The notes under the pieces: generated by a model
Database searches by the model: none
Told to the model about the DNA's origin: nothing
The model's input: the letters and a program-made list of their open reading frames with translations, nothing else
In this document: positions 21,274 to 31,852 of the stretch, one piece after another
Layout: every line of letters begins with the position of its first letter
Position numbering within the stretch: position 1 is the stretch's first letter
Program-made: the position numbers and the translations under genes
Assembly (NCBI GenBank): GCA_001487125.1
Contig: LN913012.1
Span: 372,001-436,000 of the forward strand
Direction: 5' to 3'
DNA length: 64,000 nucleotides
DNA from: Gabonibacter massiliensis
GTDB lineage: Bacteria; Bacteroidota; Bacteroidia; Bacteroidales; Marinifilaceae

Positions 21274-21316
21274 ATGGTTTTTGATCGCGATAGGTGATGC
21301 GATCGTGTAGAACCAT
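21274..21316 (+). other. Nested inverted repeat in the secA leader
   Basis: ATGGTT (21274-21279) pairs with AACCAT (21311-21316), and inside it GATCGC (21283-21288) pairs with GCGATC (21299-21304). It ends about 40 bases before the secA ATG. It could be a leader structure or a weak terminator; no T-run follows. Confidence 0.35.
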
Positions 21317-21357
21317 CTTAAATATAAATAATCAGTTTTCATAAATACAAAAGAAAT

Positions 21358-24300
21358 ATGGGTTTTAATGATATATTAAAACAACTCTTCGGTAATAAAT
21401 CGGATCGGGATTTAAAAGAGTTGTTGCCTATTGTGGCTAAGGTAAATGCCGAGTGGGAAAAGGTAAAAAAATTAAGCGATGATGAGCTTCGTGCACTTTC
21501 GGCAGATTTGAAGGCCAAGGTACACGCCTACGTGAAGGAGGAAGAAGACGAGATTGCAACGTTAAAAGCAAAGATCGAAAATGAGAAACCTTCCATAGAA
21601 GAACGGGAGGATATCTATACGAAGATTGATAAGTTAGAGGAGCAGATCGATAAAAAGATAGAAGAGGTTTTAAACGAGATTATGCCGACGGCTTTTGCCG
21701 TCATGAAAGATACGGCCCGACGCTTTACCGAGAATAAAGAGATTGTGGTCAAAGCGAATGATTTCGATCGTCAGTTAGCCGTTACGAAAGATTTTGTGGA
21801 GATTGACGGCGACGAGGCTATCTATTTCAATTCTTGGATAGCAGGAGGAAACGAGGTTACCTGGGATATGGTACATTACGATGTGCAGTTGATCGGTGGT
21901 GCCGTGTTGCATCAGGGAAAAATTGCGGAGATGGCTACCGGCGAGGGTAAAACTTTAGTGGCAACCCTGCCTGTTTTCCTGAATGCTTTGACCGGACGAG
22001 GGGTGCATGTCGTGACCGTGAATGACTATTTGGCTAAACGTGACTCGGAATGGATGGGGCCGCTCTATATGTTCCATGGGTTATCCGTGGACTGTATTGA
22101 CAAAACGGAACCTAACTCTCCGGAACGTAGAAAGGCGTATCAGGCAGATATAACTTTCGGAACGAATAATGAATTCGGTTTCGATTATTTGAGGGATAAT
22201 ATGTCTATTCATCCCGAAGATCTGGTACAAAGAAAACACAATTATGCCATTGTCGATGAGGTAGACTCCGTGTTGATCGATGACGCCCGTACCCCGTTGA
22301 TTATTTCGGGTCCGGTTCCCAAAGGGGATGATCAGATGTTCGACGAGTATAAGCCTCGCGTGGAGAAGTTGGTTAAAATGCAGAGGGATTTGGTAACCCG
22401 CATTTTCAATGAGGCAAAAGTGCTTTTGGCCAGTGATGATAAAAAGAAAGTGGATGAAGGAGCCATTCTTTTGTTGAGGGCTTTTAAAGGATTGCCTAAG
22501 TATAAGCCGTTGATCAAGTTTTTGAGTGAACAGGGAAATAAGGCGATTTTGGTTAGGACGGAGAATATCTATATGCAGGAGAATAATCGCCGGATGCCGG
22601 AGATCACCGATGATCTTTATTTTGTGATCGATGAAAAACAGAATTCCATCGACCTGACCGATAAAGGACATGATACGATTACGGCTGCGGGTGAGGATCC
22701 TGATTTCTTTATTTTGCCGGATATCGGGTCGGAATTAGCGGAGATTGATAAGATGGGATTGTCGGACGAGGACAAGATTGCTAAAAAGGATGAGCTTATC
22801 CAAGGATATGCAGCCAAATCGGAACGAGTGCATACGGTAAATCAATTATTGAAGGCCTATACCTTATTTGAACTTGACGTGGAATACGTGGTGATCGATA
22901 ATAAAGTGAAGATCGTGGACGAACAGACGGGACGTATTATGGAAGGACGCCGTTATTCAGACGGTCTGCATCAAGCTATCGAAGCAAAGGAAAATGTAAA
23001 GGTTGAAGCTGCCACTCAGACATTTGCTACCATTACGTTACAGAACTATTTCAGGATGTACCATAAGTTGGCCGGTATGACCGGTACGGCAGAAACGGAA
23101 GCGGGAGAGTTCTGGGATATATATAAATTGGATGTAGTGGTTATTCCGACCAACCGTCCGGTGGTACGTAAGGACGCCAACGATTATGTGTATAAGACCA
23201 AACGCGAAAAATACAATGCCGTTATCGATGAAATTACCCGTTTGGTAGGAGAAGGACGTCCTGTATTGGTCGGTACGACCTCGGTAGAGGTTTCCGAATT
23301 ACTAAGCCGTATGTTGAAACTGAGGGGTATCAAGCATAATGTATTGAATGCCAAGTTGCATCAACGAGAGGCTGAGATTGTAGCGGTTGCAGGTCAGTCG
23401 CAAGTGGTTACCATTGCAACCAATATGGCGGGTCGTGGTACCGATATCAAATTGAGCCCGGAAGTGAGGGCTGCCGGCGGTTTGGCTATTGTGGGGACGG
23501 AACGTCATGATTCTCGTCGCGTCGACCGGCAGTTACGCGGTCGTGCGGGACGTCAGGGTGATCCGGGGTCTTCTCAGTTCTTCGTTTCCCTGGAAGACGA
23601 TTTGATGCGTTTGTTCAGTTCCGAGCGGATTATTCGGGTGATGGATCGTCTGGGACATGAGGAGGGGGATGTGATTCAACACTCCATGATTACAAAATCT
23701 ATCGAGAGAGCTCAACGAAAGGTGGAAGAGAATAACTTCGGTATCCGTAAGCGTTTGTTGGAGTACGACGACGTGATGAACTCGCAACGGGAAGTTATTT
23801 ATAAAAAGAGACGTCATGCGTTGTTGGGCGAACGGATTGGAGTGGATATCGCCAATACGATGTATGATGTTTGCGAGGGATTGGTTGAGGAATATAAAGA
23901 GGCAAACGATTTGGAAGGGTTCCGTTTAGCCGTGTTGAAGAATCTTTCCGTCAACTACGAGATCACTCCTGAAGTTTTCCAGAAAAAATCGGTAGCTGAT
24001 ATTACGGAAGATTTGTATCGGCAGATGCGGGAAACATACACCCGAAAAGTGGAAAGTATCTCCCGTCAGGCTTTCCCGGTGATTAAGAATGTATTCGAAC
24101 AGCGGGGAGAGTTGTTTAAGAATATTATAGTGCCTTTCACGGACGGAATGAAGATGTATAATGTCGTTACCAATTTGGAAAAAGCCTATCATTCGGGTGG
24201 AGAAGAGTTGGTTCGGGCATACGAGAAATCAATCATGCTTGCCCATATCGATGACGCATGGAAGGAGCATTTGAGAGAGATGGACGATTTGAAACAATCC

Positions 24301-24642
24301 GTGCAGAATGCTACTTATGAACAAAAAGATCCGTTGCTGATCTATAAATTCGAGTCGTTCAACCTGTTTAAATCCATGGTCGACAAAATCAACAAAAGCG
24401 TGGTTTCCACGCTGATGAAGGGACAGATTCCTTTCGAAGCACCGGAAGAGGTACGTCAGGCCGAAGAGAGACGTACGGATTTGAGTAAAATGAAAACCGG
24501 GCGTTCGGATATGGCTCCTCAAGCCAACCGGGAACAACGCAAACAGGAACCGGTACACGTGGGACCGAAGGTCGGACGTAACGATCCTTGTCCTTGCGGA
24601 AGCGGCAAAAAATACAAAAATTGTCACGGGAAAGAAGAGTAA
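21358..24642 (+). CDS. secA: Preprotein translocase ATPase SecA
   Basis: SecA drives post-translational export through SecYEG. The 1094-residue protein has Walker A-type [11 protein letters not shown] (about residue 200), the Walker B/DEAD region [19 protein letters not shown], the helicase-core segments [12 protein letters not shown] and [14 protein letters not shown], and the C-terminal zinc motif [14 protein letters not shown]. It is longer than E. coli SecA (901); the extra sequence includes an early Lys/Glu-rich insertion (about 55-100) and an insertion at 320-480, as usual in Bacteroidetes. It is followed by lgt after a hairpin. Confidence 0.97.
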   Translation: MGFNDILKQLFGNKSDRDLKELLPIVAKVNAEWEKVKKLSDDELRALSADLKAKVHAYVKEEEDEIATLKAKIENEKPSIEEREDIYTKIDKLEEQIDKKIEEVLNEIMPTAFAVMKDTARRFTENKEIVVKANDFDRQLAVTKDFVEIDGDEAIYFNSWIAGGNEVTWDMVHYDVQLIGGAVLHQGKIAEMATGEGKTLVATLPVFLNALTGRGVHVVTVNDYLAKRDSEWMGPLYMFHGLSVDCIDKTEPNSPERRKAYQADITFGTNNEFGFDYLRDNMSIHPEDLVQRKHNYAIVDEVDSVLIDDARTPLIISGPVPKGDDQMFDEYKPRVEKLVKMQRDLVTRIFNEAKVLLASDDKKKVDEGAILLLRAFKGLPKYKPLIKFLSEQGNKAILVRTENIYMQENNRRMPEITDDLYFVIDEKQNSIDLTDKGHDTITAAGEDPDFFILPDIGSELAEIDKMGLSDEDKIAKKDELIQGYAAKSERVHTVNQLLKAYTLFELDVEYVVIDNKVKIVDEQTGRIMEGRRYSDGLHQAIEAKENVKVEAATQTFATITLQNYFRMYHKLAGMTGTAETEAGEFWDIYKLDVVVIPTNRPVVRKDANDYVYKTKREKYNAVIDEITRLVGEGRPVLVGTTSVEVSELLSRMLKLRGIKHNVLNAKLHQREAEIVAVAGQSQVVTIATNMAGRGTDIKLSPEVRAAGGLAIVGTERHDSRRVDRQLRGRAGRQGDPGSSQFFVSLEDDLMRLFSSERIIRVMDRLGHEEGDVIQHSMITKSIERAQRKVEENNFGIRKRLLEYDDVMNSQREVIYKKRRHALLGERIGVDIANTMYDVCEGLVEEYKEANDLEGFRLAVLKNLSVNYEITPEVFQKKSVADITEDLYRQMRETYTRKVESISRQAFPVIKNVFEQRGELFKNIIVPFTDGMKMYNVVTNLEKAYHSGGEELVRAYEKSIMLAHIDDAWKEHLREMDDLKQSVQNATYEQKDPLLIYKFESFNLFKSMVDKINKSVVSTLMKGQIPFEAPEEVRQAEERRTDLSKMKTGRSDMAPQANREQRKQEPVHVGPKVGRNDPCPCGSGKKYKNCHGKEE

Positions 24643-24654
24643 TAAACGAATGAG

Positions 24655-24690
24655 GAAATCCGGAGGTTGGTTTATTGATCTCCGGATTTC
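24655..24690 (+). terminator. Hairpin between secA and lgt
   Basis: An 11-bp stem GAAATCCGGAG/CTCCGGATTTC has a 14-base loop. Only a weak T-rich stretch (ATTCTCTATAT) follows, so it is a possible leaky terminator rather than a clear one. Confidence 0.5.
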
Positions 24691-24719
24691 ATTCTCTATA
24701 TAATCTTTAAATCAAAAAC

Positions 24720-25640
24720 ATGATTTCGCTTTATATTGATTGGAACGTAAGTCCGGAGATATTTAATTTGGGAGGCATTTCTGTCCGTTATTACGGATTA
24801 TTGTTTGCGTTGGCCTTTATATTTGGCTATAAGGTTGAAGAAAAGATGTTCCAATCGGAAGGTCTGAGTCAGAAATGGCTGGATAAGCTATGGATATATG
24901 TTGCCATAGCCACGGTGATAGGTGCTCGTTTAGGGCATTGTTTTTTCTATGATTGGGATTATTACAGCAGTCATCCACTTGAGATCATTTTACCGGTACG
25001 TTTTGAAGGTGGATTCCATTTTACGGGATACCAAGGACTGGCAAGTCACGGGGCTGCTATCGGAATTATTGTCGGATTATGGTATTACTCTAAAAAGGTA
25101 AGTAAAAAATCCATATTCTGGATATTGGACCGGGCTGTCGTGCCGATTGCGTTAGCGGGATTCTTTATTCGGATGGGAAATTTTATGAATTCGGAGATTA
25201 TCGGGGCTCCGACAGCCGTACCCTGGGGATTTCATTTTTTGCGGGTGGACGATAGCGAGTGGATAAAGGCCGTTTTTTCCACGGAACAGATTACACAATA
25301 CCTGAAGGACGGGATTATTGCCAAGACCCGTACGGGTCTTCATTTCCTCAGGCATCCGGCCCAGTTGTACGAAGCGATCTGTTATTTGATTAGTTTTGCC
25401 GTACTTATGCATCTCTATTGGAAAACGAAGGTGAAAGAGAGAGAGGGGTATCTTTTCGGGATGTTTCTCGTATTGATCTTTACGGCTCGTTTCATCATCG
25501 AATTCTTTAAGGAGGTGCAGGAACCCTGGGAGGCAGAAATGGCGTTGAAGATGGGACAATGGTTAAGTATTCCTTTCGTCCTGTTCGGGGCATTTATGAT
25601 ATGGTACAGTAGCCGGAAAAAAGTTAAGGCAAAAAATTGA
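24720..25640 (+). CDS. lgt: Prolipoprotein diacylglyceryl transferase
   Basis: Lgt is the inner-membrane enzyme that adds diacylglycerol to the lipobox cysteine of prolipoproteins. The 306-residue protein has about seven membrane spans, IGARLGHCFFYDWDYY, the signature region GFFIRMGNFMNSEIIGAPT (the HGGL/Lgt region) and HPAQLYEAICY near residue 215. The many lipoproteins in this window (SusD, FAS1-like, DUF1573 and others) need it. It is placed after secA, a natural envelope-biogenesis pairing. Confidence 0.95.
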   Translation: MISLYIDWNVSPEIFNLGGISVRYYGLLFALAFIFGYKVEEKMFQSEGLSQKWLDKLWIYVAIATVIGARLGHCFFYDWDYYSSHPLEIILPVRFEGGFHFTGYQGLASHGAAIGIIVGLWYYSKKVSKKSIFWILDRAVVPIALAGFFIRMGNFMNSEIIGAPTAVPWGFHFLRVDDSEWIKAVFSTEQITQYLKDGIIAKTRTGLHFLRHPAQLYEAICYLISFAVLMHLYWKTKVKEREGYLFGMFLVLIFTARFIIEFFKEVQEPWEAEMALKMGQWLSIPFVLFGAFMIWYSSRKKVKAKN

Positions 25641-25675
25641 ATTAGTTCGTTTTTATATATAAATTATTCAATCAT

Positions 25676-26152
25676 ATGGCTGCATACAATAAGGAGTTTA
25701 TGAAAGAGGCGATTCGTATTGCCTTGGATAACGTGAAAAACGGAACGGGTGGACCTTTCGGGGCGGTTGTCGTACGTGACGGAAAAATTATCGCTACATC
25801 CGGTAACACGGTTGTGCCGGATAACGATCCGACCGCTCATGCCGAGGTGAATGCCATACGAAAGGCTTGTAAGCAGTTGGATTCTTTTCAATTGAAAGGG
25901 TGTGATATTTACTCCAGTTGCGAACCTTGTCCGATGTGCTTAGGGGCCATCTATTGGGCACGTCCCGATCATCTTTATTATGCTTCTACCAAAGAAGATG
26001 CGGCCGATGGCGGATTCGACGACTCTTTCATCTATAAGGAGATTGCCTTGGACGGTCCCGATCGTTTCATTCCCTTTATCAATAAACGGGAGGAGGGAAG
26101 CGGAGAGGAGTTCCGATTATGGAAAGAGAATGAAAATAAAACAGTCTATTGA
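25676..26152 (+). CDS. Guanine deaminase-like nucleoside deaminase
   Basis: This is a 158-residue zinc-dependent deaminase of the CMP/dCMP family. Zinc and catalytic residues are in TAHAEVNAI (HAE) and SSCEPCPMCLGAIYWA (PCxxC). The segment FDDSFIYKEI and the C-terminal aromatic tail resemble Bacillus guanine deaminase GuaD more than the tRNA deaminase TadA, so purine catabolism or salvage is the likely role. The alternative is a TadA-like or other nucleobase deaminase. It shares a bidirectional terminator with the convergent iron-sulfur gene. Confidence 0.8.
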   Translation: MAAYNKEFMKEAIRIALDNVKNGTGGPFGAVVVRDGKIIATSGNTVVPDNDPTAHAEVNAIRKACKQLDSFQLKGCDIYSSCEPCPMCLGAIYWARPDHLYYASTKEDAADGGFDDSFIYKEIALDGPDRFIPFINKREEGSGEEFRLWKENENKTVY

Positions 26153-26180
26153 AAAAGGTGCTTTTTAAAAGCACCTTTTA
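26152..26180. terminator. Bidirectional terminator between convergent genes
   Basis: AAAAGGTGC and GCACCTTTT form a 9-bp stem flanked by A- and T-runs on both sides. It starts at the deaminase stop codon and ends at the stop codon of the BFD-like gene, so it overlaps both coding ends and serves both strands. Confidence 0.85.
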
Positions 26181-26354
26181 TTGGTTGATTTCATCCAGAA
26201 TAGCCTGGATTTCATCTTGACAGCCACCGCACCCACATCCTGCATTTGTAGCGTCACCGACTTCTTCTACTGTTTTTAAACCTTGTTCCCGAATCGCTTT
26301 TACGATATCGGCCTTTGATACTTGAAAACAGTTACAGATTATTTCCTCACTCAT
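26178..26354 (-). CDS. BFD-like [2Fe-2S]-binding protein
   Basis: This short gene encodes 58 residues: MSEEIICNCFQVSKADIVK, then VGDATNAGCGCGGC, ending ILDEINQ. The four cysteines in CxC near residue 7 and CGCGGC near residue 40 match the BFD-like/bacterioferritin-associated ferredoxin fold (CxC ... CxxC), which holds a 2Fe-2S cluster. In other bacteria such domains release iron from bacterioferritin or are parts of nitrite reductase and hydroxylase chains. It stands alone here, with no ferritin nearby, so the partner is unknown. Confidence 0.85.
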   Translation of the reverse strand: MSEEIICNCFQVSKADIVKAIREQGLKTVEEVGDATNAGCGCGGCQDEIQAILDEINQ

Positions 26355-26474
26355 AGATTATATTATTCTACTGTTATGTGTGCGTTTCAAAGATAAAGTA
26401 TTTTTTTTTAAGAATCATATAAGATTCGATATTATCTATTTATGAGGGGATAGAGAAAATCTATTTACAGCGAA

Positions 26475-26500
26475 AACGGGATCGCTTGTAGGATCCCGTT
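26475..26500 (-). terminator. Terminator after the RluA-family gene
   Basis: The 9-bp stem AACGGGATC/GATCCCGTT has an 8-base loop, 22 bases past the stop of the pseudouridine synthase. On the minus strand it continues as TTTTCG, a short T-run. It closes the operon that starts at rsfS. Confidence 0.65.
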
Positions 26501-26522
26501 AAGTTATGTCGAAGAATTCGGA

Positions 26523-27215
26523 TTATTTTAAGTTATTATAGAAGAAGCTCCAAAGGTTGTCTTCCAATGGCGGGGTAGCCGTGATGGTGATCATCTCCTG
26601 TTTTACAGGGTGCATAAAACTAATGCTGCGAGCATGTAAACTGATACCTCCTCCGGGATTGGAACGAGGCGAACCGTATTTCAGGTCGCCCTTGATAGGA
26701 CATCCTATTTTGGCTAACTGGCAACGGATTTGATGGTGTCTGCCCGTGCAGAGTTTTACTTCTAACAGGAAATAGTTTTGGCTTCCGTTGATTAACTTGT
26801 ATTCCAAGATAGCCTCTTTAGCACCCGGACGAGGGCGGGTGTAAACGGAAGATTTATTTTTTTCCGTATCGCGTACTAAATAATGAACTAAACGTGCTTC
26901 GTCCTCTTGCGGCAGTTCGCTTACGATCGCCCAATAAATCTTGGTTATCTCGTTGTCATGTTCCTGGAACATTTTATTTAACCGGGTAAGAGCTTTGCTT
27001 GTTTTGGCGAAGAGGACGACACCGCTTACAGGTCTATCTACCCGGTGGGGAATTCCGAGAAATACATCTCCCGGTTTGTTGTATTTCTTTTTGATGTATG
27101 CTTTTACCTGCTCGCTAAGAGGTTCGTCTCCGGTTTTGTCCGCCTGTACAATATCGGAATTTTTTTTATTGACGGCAATGATATGATTATCCTCGTATAA
27201 AATTTCCAAACTCAT
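26523..27215 (-). CDS. RluA-family RNA pseudouridine synthase
   Basis: This 230-residue enzyme isomerises uridine to pseudouridine in rRNA or tRNA. The catalytic aspartate is in HRVDRPVSGVVLFAK (family motif HRLDxxTSG). It also shows YKLINGSQNYFLLEV, the motif TGRHHQIRCQL and GDLKYGSP, which are typical of RluA/RluD. It lacks an S4 domain at the N-terminus, and the length suggests an RluA- or TruC-like enzyme. It is the last gene of the rsfS-ftsH-cdsA-psd-panB operon, 19 bases after panB. Confidence 0.9.
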   Translation of the reverse strand: MSLEILYEDNHIIAVNKKNSDIVQADKTGDEPLSEQVKAYIKKKYNKPGDVFLGIPHRVDRPVSGVVLFAKTSKALTRLNKMFQEHDNEITKIYWAIVSELPQEDEARLVHYLVRDTEKNKSSVYTRPRPGAKEAILEYKLINGSQNYFLLEVKLCTGRHHQIRCQLAKIGCPIKGDLKYGSPRSNPGGGISLHARSISFMHPVKQEMITITATPPLEDNLWSFFYNNLK

Positions 27216-27234
27216 TTTTTCTATTTTTTCAAAT

Positions 27235-28050
27235 TTAATATTGCTCCCTTTCGTTCGGGAAGTTTCTGCTTTTTACATCGTTGATGTAATTGCTTACAGC
27301 TCCGCTGATCTCCGCGTACAGATTGTGATAGCGGCGTAAGAAACGAGGGGAGAATTCCTGATTGATACCTAACATGTCGTGTATAACCAATACCTGACCG
27401 TCAACACCACCGCCAGCACCGATGCCGATTACCGGTATCGTTAACTCTTTAGCGACGCGGGCGGCTAATTGGGCCGGGATTTTCTCCAAAACAAGTGCGA
27501 AGCATCCTGCCTCCTCCAACAAGTGGGCATCTGCTACCAATTTTTCAGCCTCGTCATTTTCTTGAGCCCGAACTACATAGGTTCCGAACTTGTGAATACT
27601 TTGTGGGGTTAGTCCCAAATGTCCCATGATAGGTATTCCAGCAGAAAGAATGCGGGCAATGGATTCCAGTATCTCTTCACCTCCTTCTAATTTTACGGCA
27701 TCGGCACTGGTCTCTTTCATGATTCGTATGGCGGAACACAAGGCCTCTTTACTGTTTCCCTGGTAGCTGCCGAAAGGCATATCGACAACGACCAGAGCGC
27801 GGTCTACCCCTCTGACCACGGAGGCCCCGTGGTAGATCATTTGATCGAGAGTGATCGGTAAAGTCGTTTCGTGTCCTGCCATGACGTTCGAAGCCGAGTC
27901 TCCAACAAGGATAACGTCTATTCCTGCATGATCAATGATTTGGGCCATAGAGAAGTCGTAGGCCGTCAACATGCTTATTTTTTCGCCCTTTAGTTTCATC
28001 TCCGATAAAACATGGGTAGTAACTCTTTTTACTTTCCTTTGAACTGACAT
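27235..28050 (-). CDS. panB: 3-methyl-2-oxobutanoate hydroxymethyltransferase
   Basis: PanB is the first enzyme of pantothenate synthesis, adding a hydroxymethyl group from methylene-tetrahydrofolate to ketoisovalerate. The 271-residue barrel shows the metal-binding start [49 protein letters not shown] and [21 protein letters not shown], all standard. No other pan genes lie here. It sits 30 bases after psd in the operon. Confidence 0.96.
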   Translation of the reverse strand: MSVQRKVKRVTTHVLSEMKLKGEKISMLTAYDFSMAQIIDHAGIDVILVGDSASNVMAGHETTLPITLDQMIYHGASVVRGVDRALVVVDMPFGSYQGNSKEALCSAIRIMKETSADAVKLEGGEEILESIARILSAGIPIMGHLGLTPQSIHKFGTYVVRAQENDEAEKLVADAHLLEEAGCFALVLEKIPAQLAARVAKELTIPVIGIGAGGGVDGQVLVIHDMLGINQEFSPRFLRRYHNLYAEISGAVSNYINDVKSRNFPNEREQY

Positions 28051-28080
28051 TGCATTCTGATTTGTAAATCCGCTGACGTA

Positions 28081-28752
28081 TCACTTGGATTCAGGGTTCT
28101 GAAATGTTCCGATAAGTGTTTGTGAACCGGTCACTTTCTGACCTAATTTTACATTGATTTGGGTTCCGAGAGGTAAAAAAAGATCCACTCTTGAACCGAA
28201 TTTAATAAATCCTGCATGTTCGTCTTGGCGAGCTTCTCCTCCCACGGGGGCATAAGAAACAATTCGCTTAGCCATGGCTCCCGCGATCTGTCGCATAACG
28301 ATCTCTTGACCGTTTCGAGCCTCGATGGCAATGGTTGTTCTCTCGTTTTCCGTGGAAGATTTCGGCAGGTAGGCGGCCATGTATCTTCCTTGATGGTATT
28401 TAAAATATTTGATGATGCCGTTTATGGCAAACCAATTGATATGCACGTTAAAAATATTCATAAAGATAGATACTTGAATACATCGACTTTTCAGGTATTC
28501 AGGCTCGTATGTCTCTTCTACGACCACGATTTTTCCGTCTGCGGGGGCTAAGATCGTGTTATCGTTTACTTGAATATGCCGATGGGGAAATCGAAAGAAG
28601 TTTACGATCAGCAGGTATATGACGGCGCTTAATACAAGTATGATCCGAAAAATAAGATCGCTTGGAATGAAGACATAGATCAATACGTTTATAAAAGCAA
28701 TAAACACGAAAACTTTGAATAGTAACGGATAGCCAGCCTTATGTATTTTCAT
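28081..28752 (-). CDS. psd: Phosphatidylserine decarboxylase proenzyme
   Basis: The enzyme makes phosphatidylethanolamine from phosphatidylserine. This 223-residue protein is of the short, archaeal/Bacteroidetes type. It has two N-terminal membrane segments (about 10-45), ILAPADGKIVVVEE, FMNIFNVHINW with the conserved histidine, and KFGSRVDLFLP, where the GS pair is the self-cleavage site that yields the pyruvoyl group. It follows cdsA, which makes the CDP-diacylglycerol precursor; the intermediate PssA is not in this window. Confidence 0.94.
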   Translation of the reverse strand: MKIHKAGYPLLFKVFVFIAFINVLIYVFIPSDLIFRIILVLSAVIYLLIVNFFRFPHRHIQVNDNTILAPADGKIVVVEETYEPEYLKSRCIQVSIFMNIFNVHINWFAINGIIKYFKYHQGRYMAAYLPKSSTENERTTIAIEARNGQEIVMRQIAGAMAKRIVSYAPVGGEARQDEHAGFIKFGSRVDLFLPLGTQINVKLGQKVTGSQTLIGTFQNPESK

Positions 28753-28831
28753 CGGGTAATATTTTAGTTCGCAAAGAGCGATTGGTCTTTATTAGTCTTA
28801 TTATGATTTTATTTCAAAACAAGTCGCAAAG

Positions 28832-29641
28832 TTAATACATGAATTCCATATAAACAAAAATAGCGGGGATTGCGAAGATAATTGCATCGAATCTGTCCAA
28901 AATCCCCCCGTGTCCCGGTAATATATTGCCCGAATCTTTTATCTCGATGCTTCGCTTAAAGAGGGATTCCAATAAGTCCCCGTATATTCCGAATACGACT
29001 ACGATACAGGCTATGATGGCCGTATCTATGATGGTATATCCTTCGATGTGTGGGGCTATACAAAGAGCGGCAAGAATGGTAGTGACTCCTCCGCCGATAG
29101 CTCCTTCCCAGGATTTTTTAGGTGATATTCTGGGGAATAATTTATGTTTCCCGAATTGAGAACCGAATAGGTAGGCGAATGTATCGTTGATCCACACGAG
29201 CAGGAATGGGAAAAAGATAATTTCCGGCATCCATTGACCGGAAGTCATGTAAGGAAGGTAGATCAATAGAGTGAAAGGCAAACTTATATACAATAAGGCG
29301 TAATAAGAAAAGGCTATGTTCTGAAAACCGTTTCCTTGTTTTCGGTATAATTCCCGGATGGCCATCAGAAAAGTCAACAGGAAAAAGAATAGATATCCGT
29401 CTTTGTAATCAATGTAGTTATGCAGAAATCCTACCGTGAAGAGTACGCTGCCGCACAGGATGCAGAACGGAAAATTAATGTGGATGTTCATTTTTTTTGC
29501 CATTCTTCCGAATTCGATAATCCCCAATATATTGATGATAAAAAAGAGTATATAAAAGCAAATGGGGTGTATGAAAATACACCCTGTTAAAATGAATACG
29601 AACAGCAATCCGCTGATGGCTCTTTTCCAGAAATTACTCAC
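28832..29641 (-). CDS. cdsA: Phosphatidate cytidylyltransferase
   Basis: CdsA makes CDP-diacylglycerol from phosphatidic acid and CTP in the inner membrane. The 269-residue protein has about seven to eight hydrophobic segments and the signature NDTFAYLFGSQFGKHKL, then ISPKKSWEGAIGGG and, near the C-terminus, KDSGNILPGHGGILDRFD. These are the conserved CDS residues. Its start overlaps the stop of the DUF2007 gene by 8 bases, so the two are translationally coupled. psd follows after 79 bases. Confidence 0.95.
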   Translation of the reverse strand: MSNFWKRAISGLLFVFILTGCIFIHPICFYILFFIINILGIIEFGRMAKKMNIHINFPFCILCGSVLFTVGFLHNYIDYKDGYLFFFLLTFLMAIRELYRKQGNGFQNIAFSYYALLYISLPFTLLIYLPYMTSGQWMPEIIFFPFLLVWINDTFAYLFGSQFGKHKLFPRISPKKSWEGAIGGGVTTILAALCIAPHIEGYTIIDTAIIACIVVVFGIYGDLLESLFKRSIEIKDSGNILPGHGGILDRFDAIIFAIPAIFVYMEFMY

Positions 29642-29843
29642 GATCGTTCTTGTTTTTAATTACTTTTTCAGCCTCTTCTTTATGCTCTTTATTCACCATT
29701 ACATTTACCTCTCCGAGCATGATATAAGAAGAATCCTTTTGGTTTAAAATCACGGCGGGAATGTTCGAATCGCTTAATAGTTCTTTGATCCTTTCCGCCT
29801 CAAATTCTTCATTTGTCGTAAAAACAGATACCCAATTGTCCAT
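29634..29843 (-). CDS. DUF2007-family small protein
   Basis: The 69-residue soluble protein begins MDNWVSVFTTNEEFEAERIK and has LLSDSNIPAVILNQ and EVNVMVNKEHKEEAEKVI. This matches DUF2007, a ferredoxin-like small domain proposed to act in signal transduction. It lies between ftsH (17-base gap) and cdsA (8-base overlap). The function is unknown; the position suggests a link to membrane protein quality control or phospholipid synthesis (inference). Confidence 0.8.
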   Translation of the reverse strand: MDNWVSVFTTNEEFEAERIKELLSDSNIPAVILNQKDSSYIMLGEVNVMVNKEHKEEAEKVIKNKNDRE

Positions 29844-29860
29844 GGATTTACATGTAAAAT

Positions 29861-31852
29861 TTAGTCTATGTTGTCATTAGGGTCTTCTTGCGGCTTCACC
29901 TCTTCCTCCTCGTCAGACCAAGGACGTTTTCCTAAAATATTTTCCAAATCATCGCTGAAAATTACTTCCCTTTCGATTAATAGTTCCGCTACTTGTTTAT
30001 GTTGCTCCTGATGTTGCTTAAGTAACTGTTTTGCGCGTTCGTAGGCAGCACTGACCATCTCCTTCACTTCGGCATCGATAAGTTCTGCCGTCTTTTCCGA
30101 ATAGGGTTTTGTAAAGCTGAAATCGCTTTGTCCCGTGGAGTCGTAAAAACTTAAAGTCCCGATCTTGTCGCTCATACCGTAGATGGATACCATCGCGTAT
30201 GCTTGTTTGGTAGCCCTTTCTAAGTCATTTTGAGCTCCTGTCGAAACTTGCCCGAAAACGAGTTCTTCCGCAGCCCTTCCTCCCAGTACGGAACACATTT
30301 GATCTAACAACTGCTCTTTCGTGGTAATTTGTCTTTCCTGGGGTAAATACCAGGCAGCTCCTAAGGCCTTGCCCCTCGGGACAATGGTCACTTTTAAAAG
30401 GGGATGAGCATGCTGTAATAGCCAAGAAACGGTAGCATGACCGGCTTCATGGTAAGCAATCGCTTTCTTTTCGCTGACTTTTATTACTTTGCTCCGGTTC
30501 TCAAGGCCACCTACGATTCGGTCGATGGCATCCAGGAAATCTTGTTTTTCCACGGCGGATTTATCTTTTCTGGCTGCGATAAGAGCGGCTTCATTAGCCA
30601 CATTGGCGATATCTGCGCCTGAGAATCCCGGGGTTTGTTTAGCCAAAAAAGAGTAGTCCACATTATCAGCCAATTTCAAAGGTTTCAAATGAACTTTAAA
30701 TATCTCTTCCCGGTCTTTTAGTTCCGGTAGGTCAACGTATATCTGACGATCGAAACGTCCGGCTCTCAAAAGGGCACTGTCCAAAATATCGGCTCGGTTT
30801 GTTGCGGCGATGATGATGACTCCCGAGTTGGTTTCGAAACCGTCCATTTCCGTCAACAGTTGGTTCAGTGTATTTTCTCGTTCGTCGTTTGAACCCATGT
30901 TGGGATTTTTACCCCGGGCACGTCCGATAGCGTCGATCTCGTCGATAAAGACAATACAAGGAGCTTTTTCTTTAGCTTGTTTAAACAAATCCCGAACGCG
31001 GGAAGCTCCGACGCCGACAAACATCTCTACGAAATCGGAACCCGACATGGAGAAGAAAGGTACGTTTGCTTCTCCGGCCATAGCTTTTGCCATCAACGTT
31101 TTACCTGTTCCCGGAGGACCGACCAACAAAGCTCCCTTGGGTATTTTCCCTCCTAATTTCGTGTATTTGTCCGGACTCTTCAAAAACGAGACGATCTCTT
31201 CAACCTCCTGTTTAGCTTCCGCTAATCCGGCCACGTCCTTAAAAGTTACTTTCACGTTGGATTCTTTGTCGAAAAGTTTCGCCTTTGATTTTCCCACGTT
31301 GAAAATTCCTCCGCCTCCTCCGCCTCCGGCGTTTTTGCTCATCCTCCGGAAGAAGAAAATCCAAATAAAGATTAGGATAGCCAGAGGGAAAATGATGGAT
31401 ATGACATCACTCCACCAGTTGTATTCTTGTTTATAGTCAATGGTAACATCCGTGGCTCCGGGGATCTCTTTGCGAGCTTCCTCCATGTTTTTTTCAAAGG
31501 TTTCAGTCGAACCTATTGAAAAATAAAATTGAGGACCGTTTTCATTGTTTTTGAATCCTTTGGAAACTAATTTACTGTAATTTTCAATCTTGTCAGGTTG
31601 TAAGTATACGTTTACCCGTCCCGTGTTGGTGATCACCACGAATTCCTTGACATCCCCTTTTTCCAACATTTGAGTTTTGACCTCTTGCCAAGTCGTCCTT
31701 TCCGGGCTGGTAGGCATGCTGAGGAAGTTGAAACCGATAATGATGGCGGCGATTATAATATACATCCAATATCCGCTGAATTTGGATCCTTTATTGTTTT
31801 TTCCTCCTACGGGAGGAAAGTTGAAGCCTTCATTTTTATTGTTTTCTGCCAT
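29861..31852 (-). CDS. ftsH: ATP-dependent zinc metalloprotease FtsH
   Basis: FtsH is a membrane-bound AAA+ protease that degrades misassembled membrane proteins and regulatory proteins. The 663-residue protein has two N-terminal membrane segments (about 25-45 and 145-165) and a Gly-rich linker. Walker A is GPPGTGKT, Walker B is [11 protein letters not shown], the second region of homology carries the arginines in [10 protein letters not shown], and the zinc site is HEAGH, followed by a second metal ligand region. It is second in the operon after rsfS, which it overlaps by 17 bases. The C-terminal tail is acidic. Confidence 0.97.
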   Translation of the reverse strand: MAENNKNEGFNFPPVGGKNNKGSKFSGYWMYIIIAAIIIGFNFLSMPTSPERTTWQEVKTQMLEKGDVKEFVVITNTGRVNVYLQPDKIENYSKLVSKGFKNNENGPQFYFSIGSTETFEKNMEEARKEIPGATDVTIDYKQEYNWWSDVISIIFPLAILIFIWIFFFRRMSKNAGGGGGGGIFNVGKSKAKLFDKESNVKVTFKDVAGLAEAKQEVEEIVSFLKSPDKYTKLGGKIPKGALLVGPPGTGKTLMAKAMAGEANVPFFSMSGSDFVEMFVGVGASRVRDLFKQAKEKAPCIVFIDEIDAIGRARGKNPNMGSNDERENTLNQLLTEMDGFETNSGVIIIAATNRADILDSALLRAGRFDRQIYVDLPELKDREEIFKVHLKPLKLADNVDYSFLAKQTPGFSGADIANVANEAALIAARKDKSAVEKQDFLDAIDRIVGGLENRSKVIKVSEKKAIAYHEAGHATVSWLLQHAHPLLKVTIVPRGKALGAAWYLPQERQITTKEQLLDQMCSVLGGRAAEELVFGQVSTGAQNDLERATKQAYAMVSIYGMSDKIGTLSFYDSTGQSDFSFTKPYSEKTAELIDAEVKEMVSAAYERAKQLLKQHQEQHKQVAELLIEREVIFSDDLENILGKRPWSDEEEEVKPQEDPNDNID

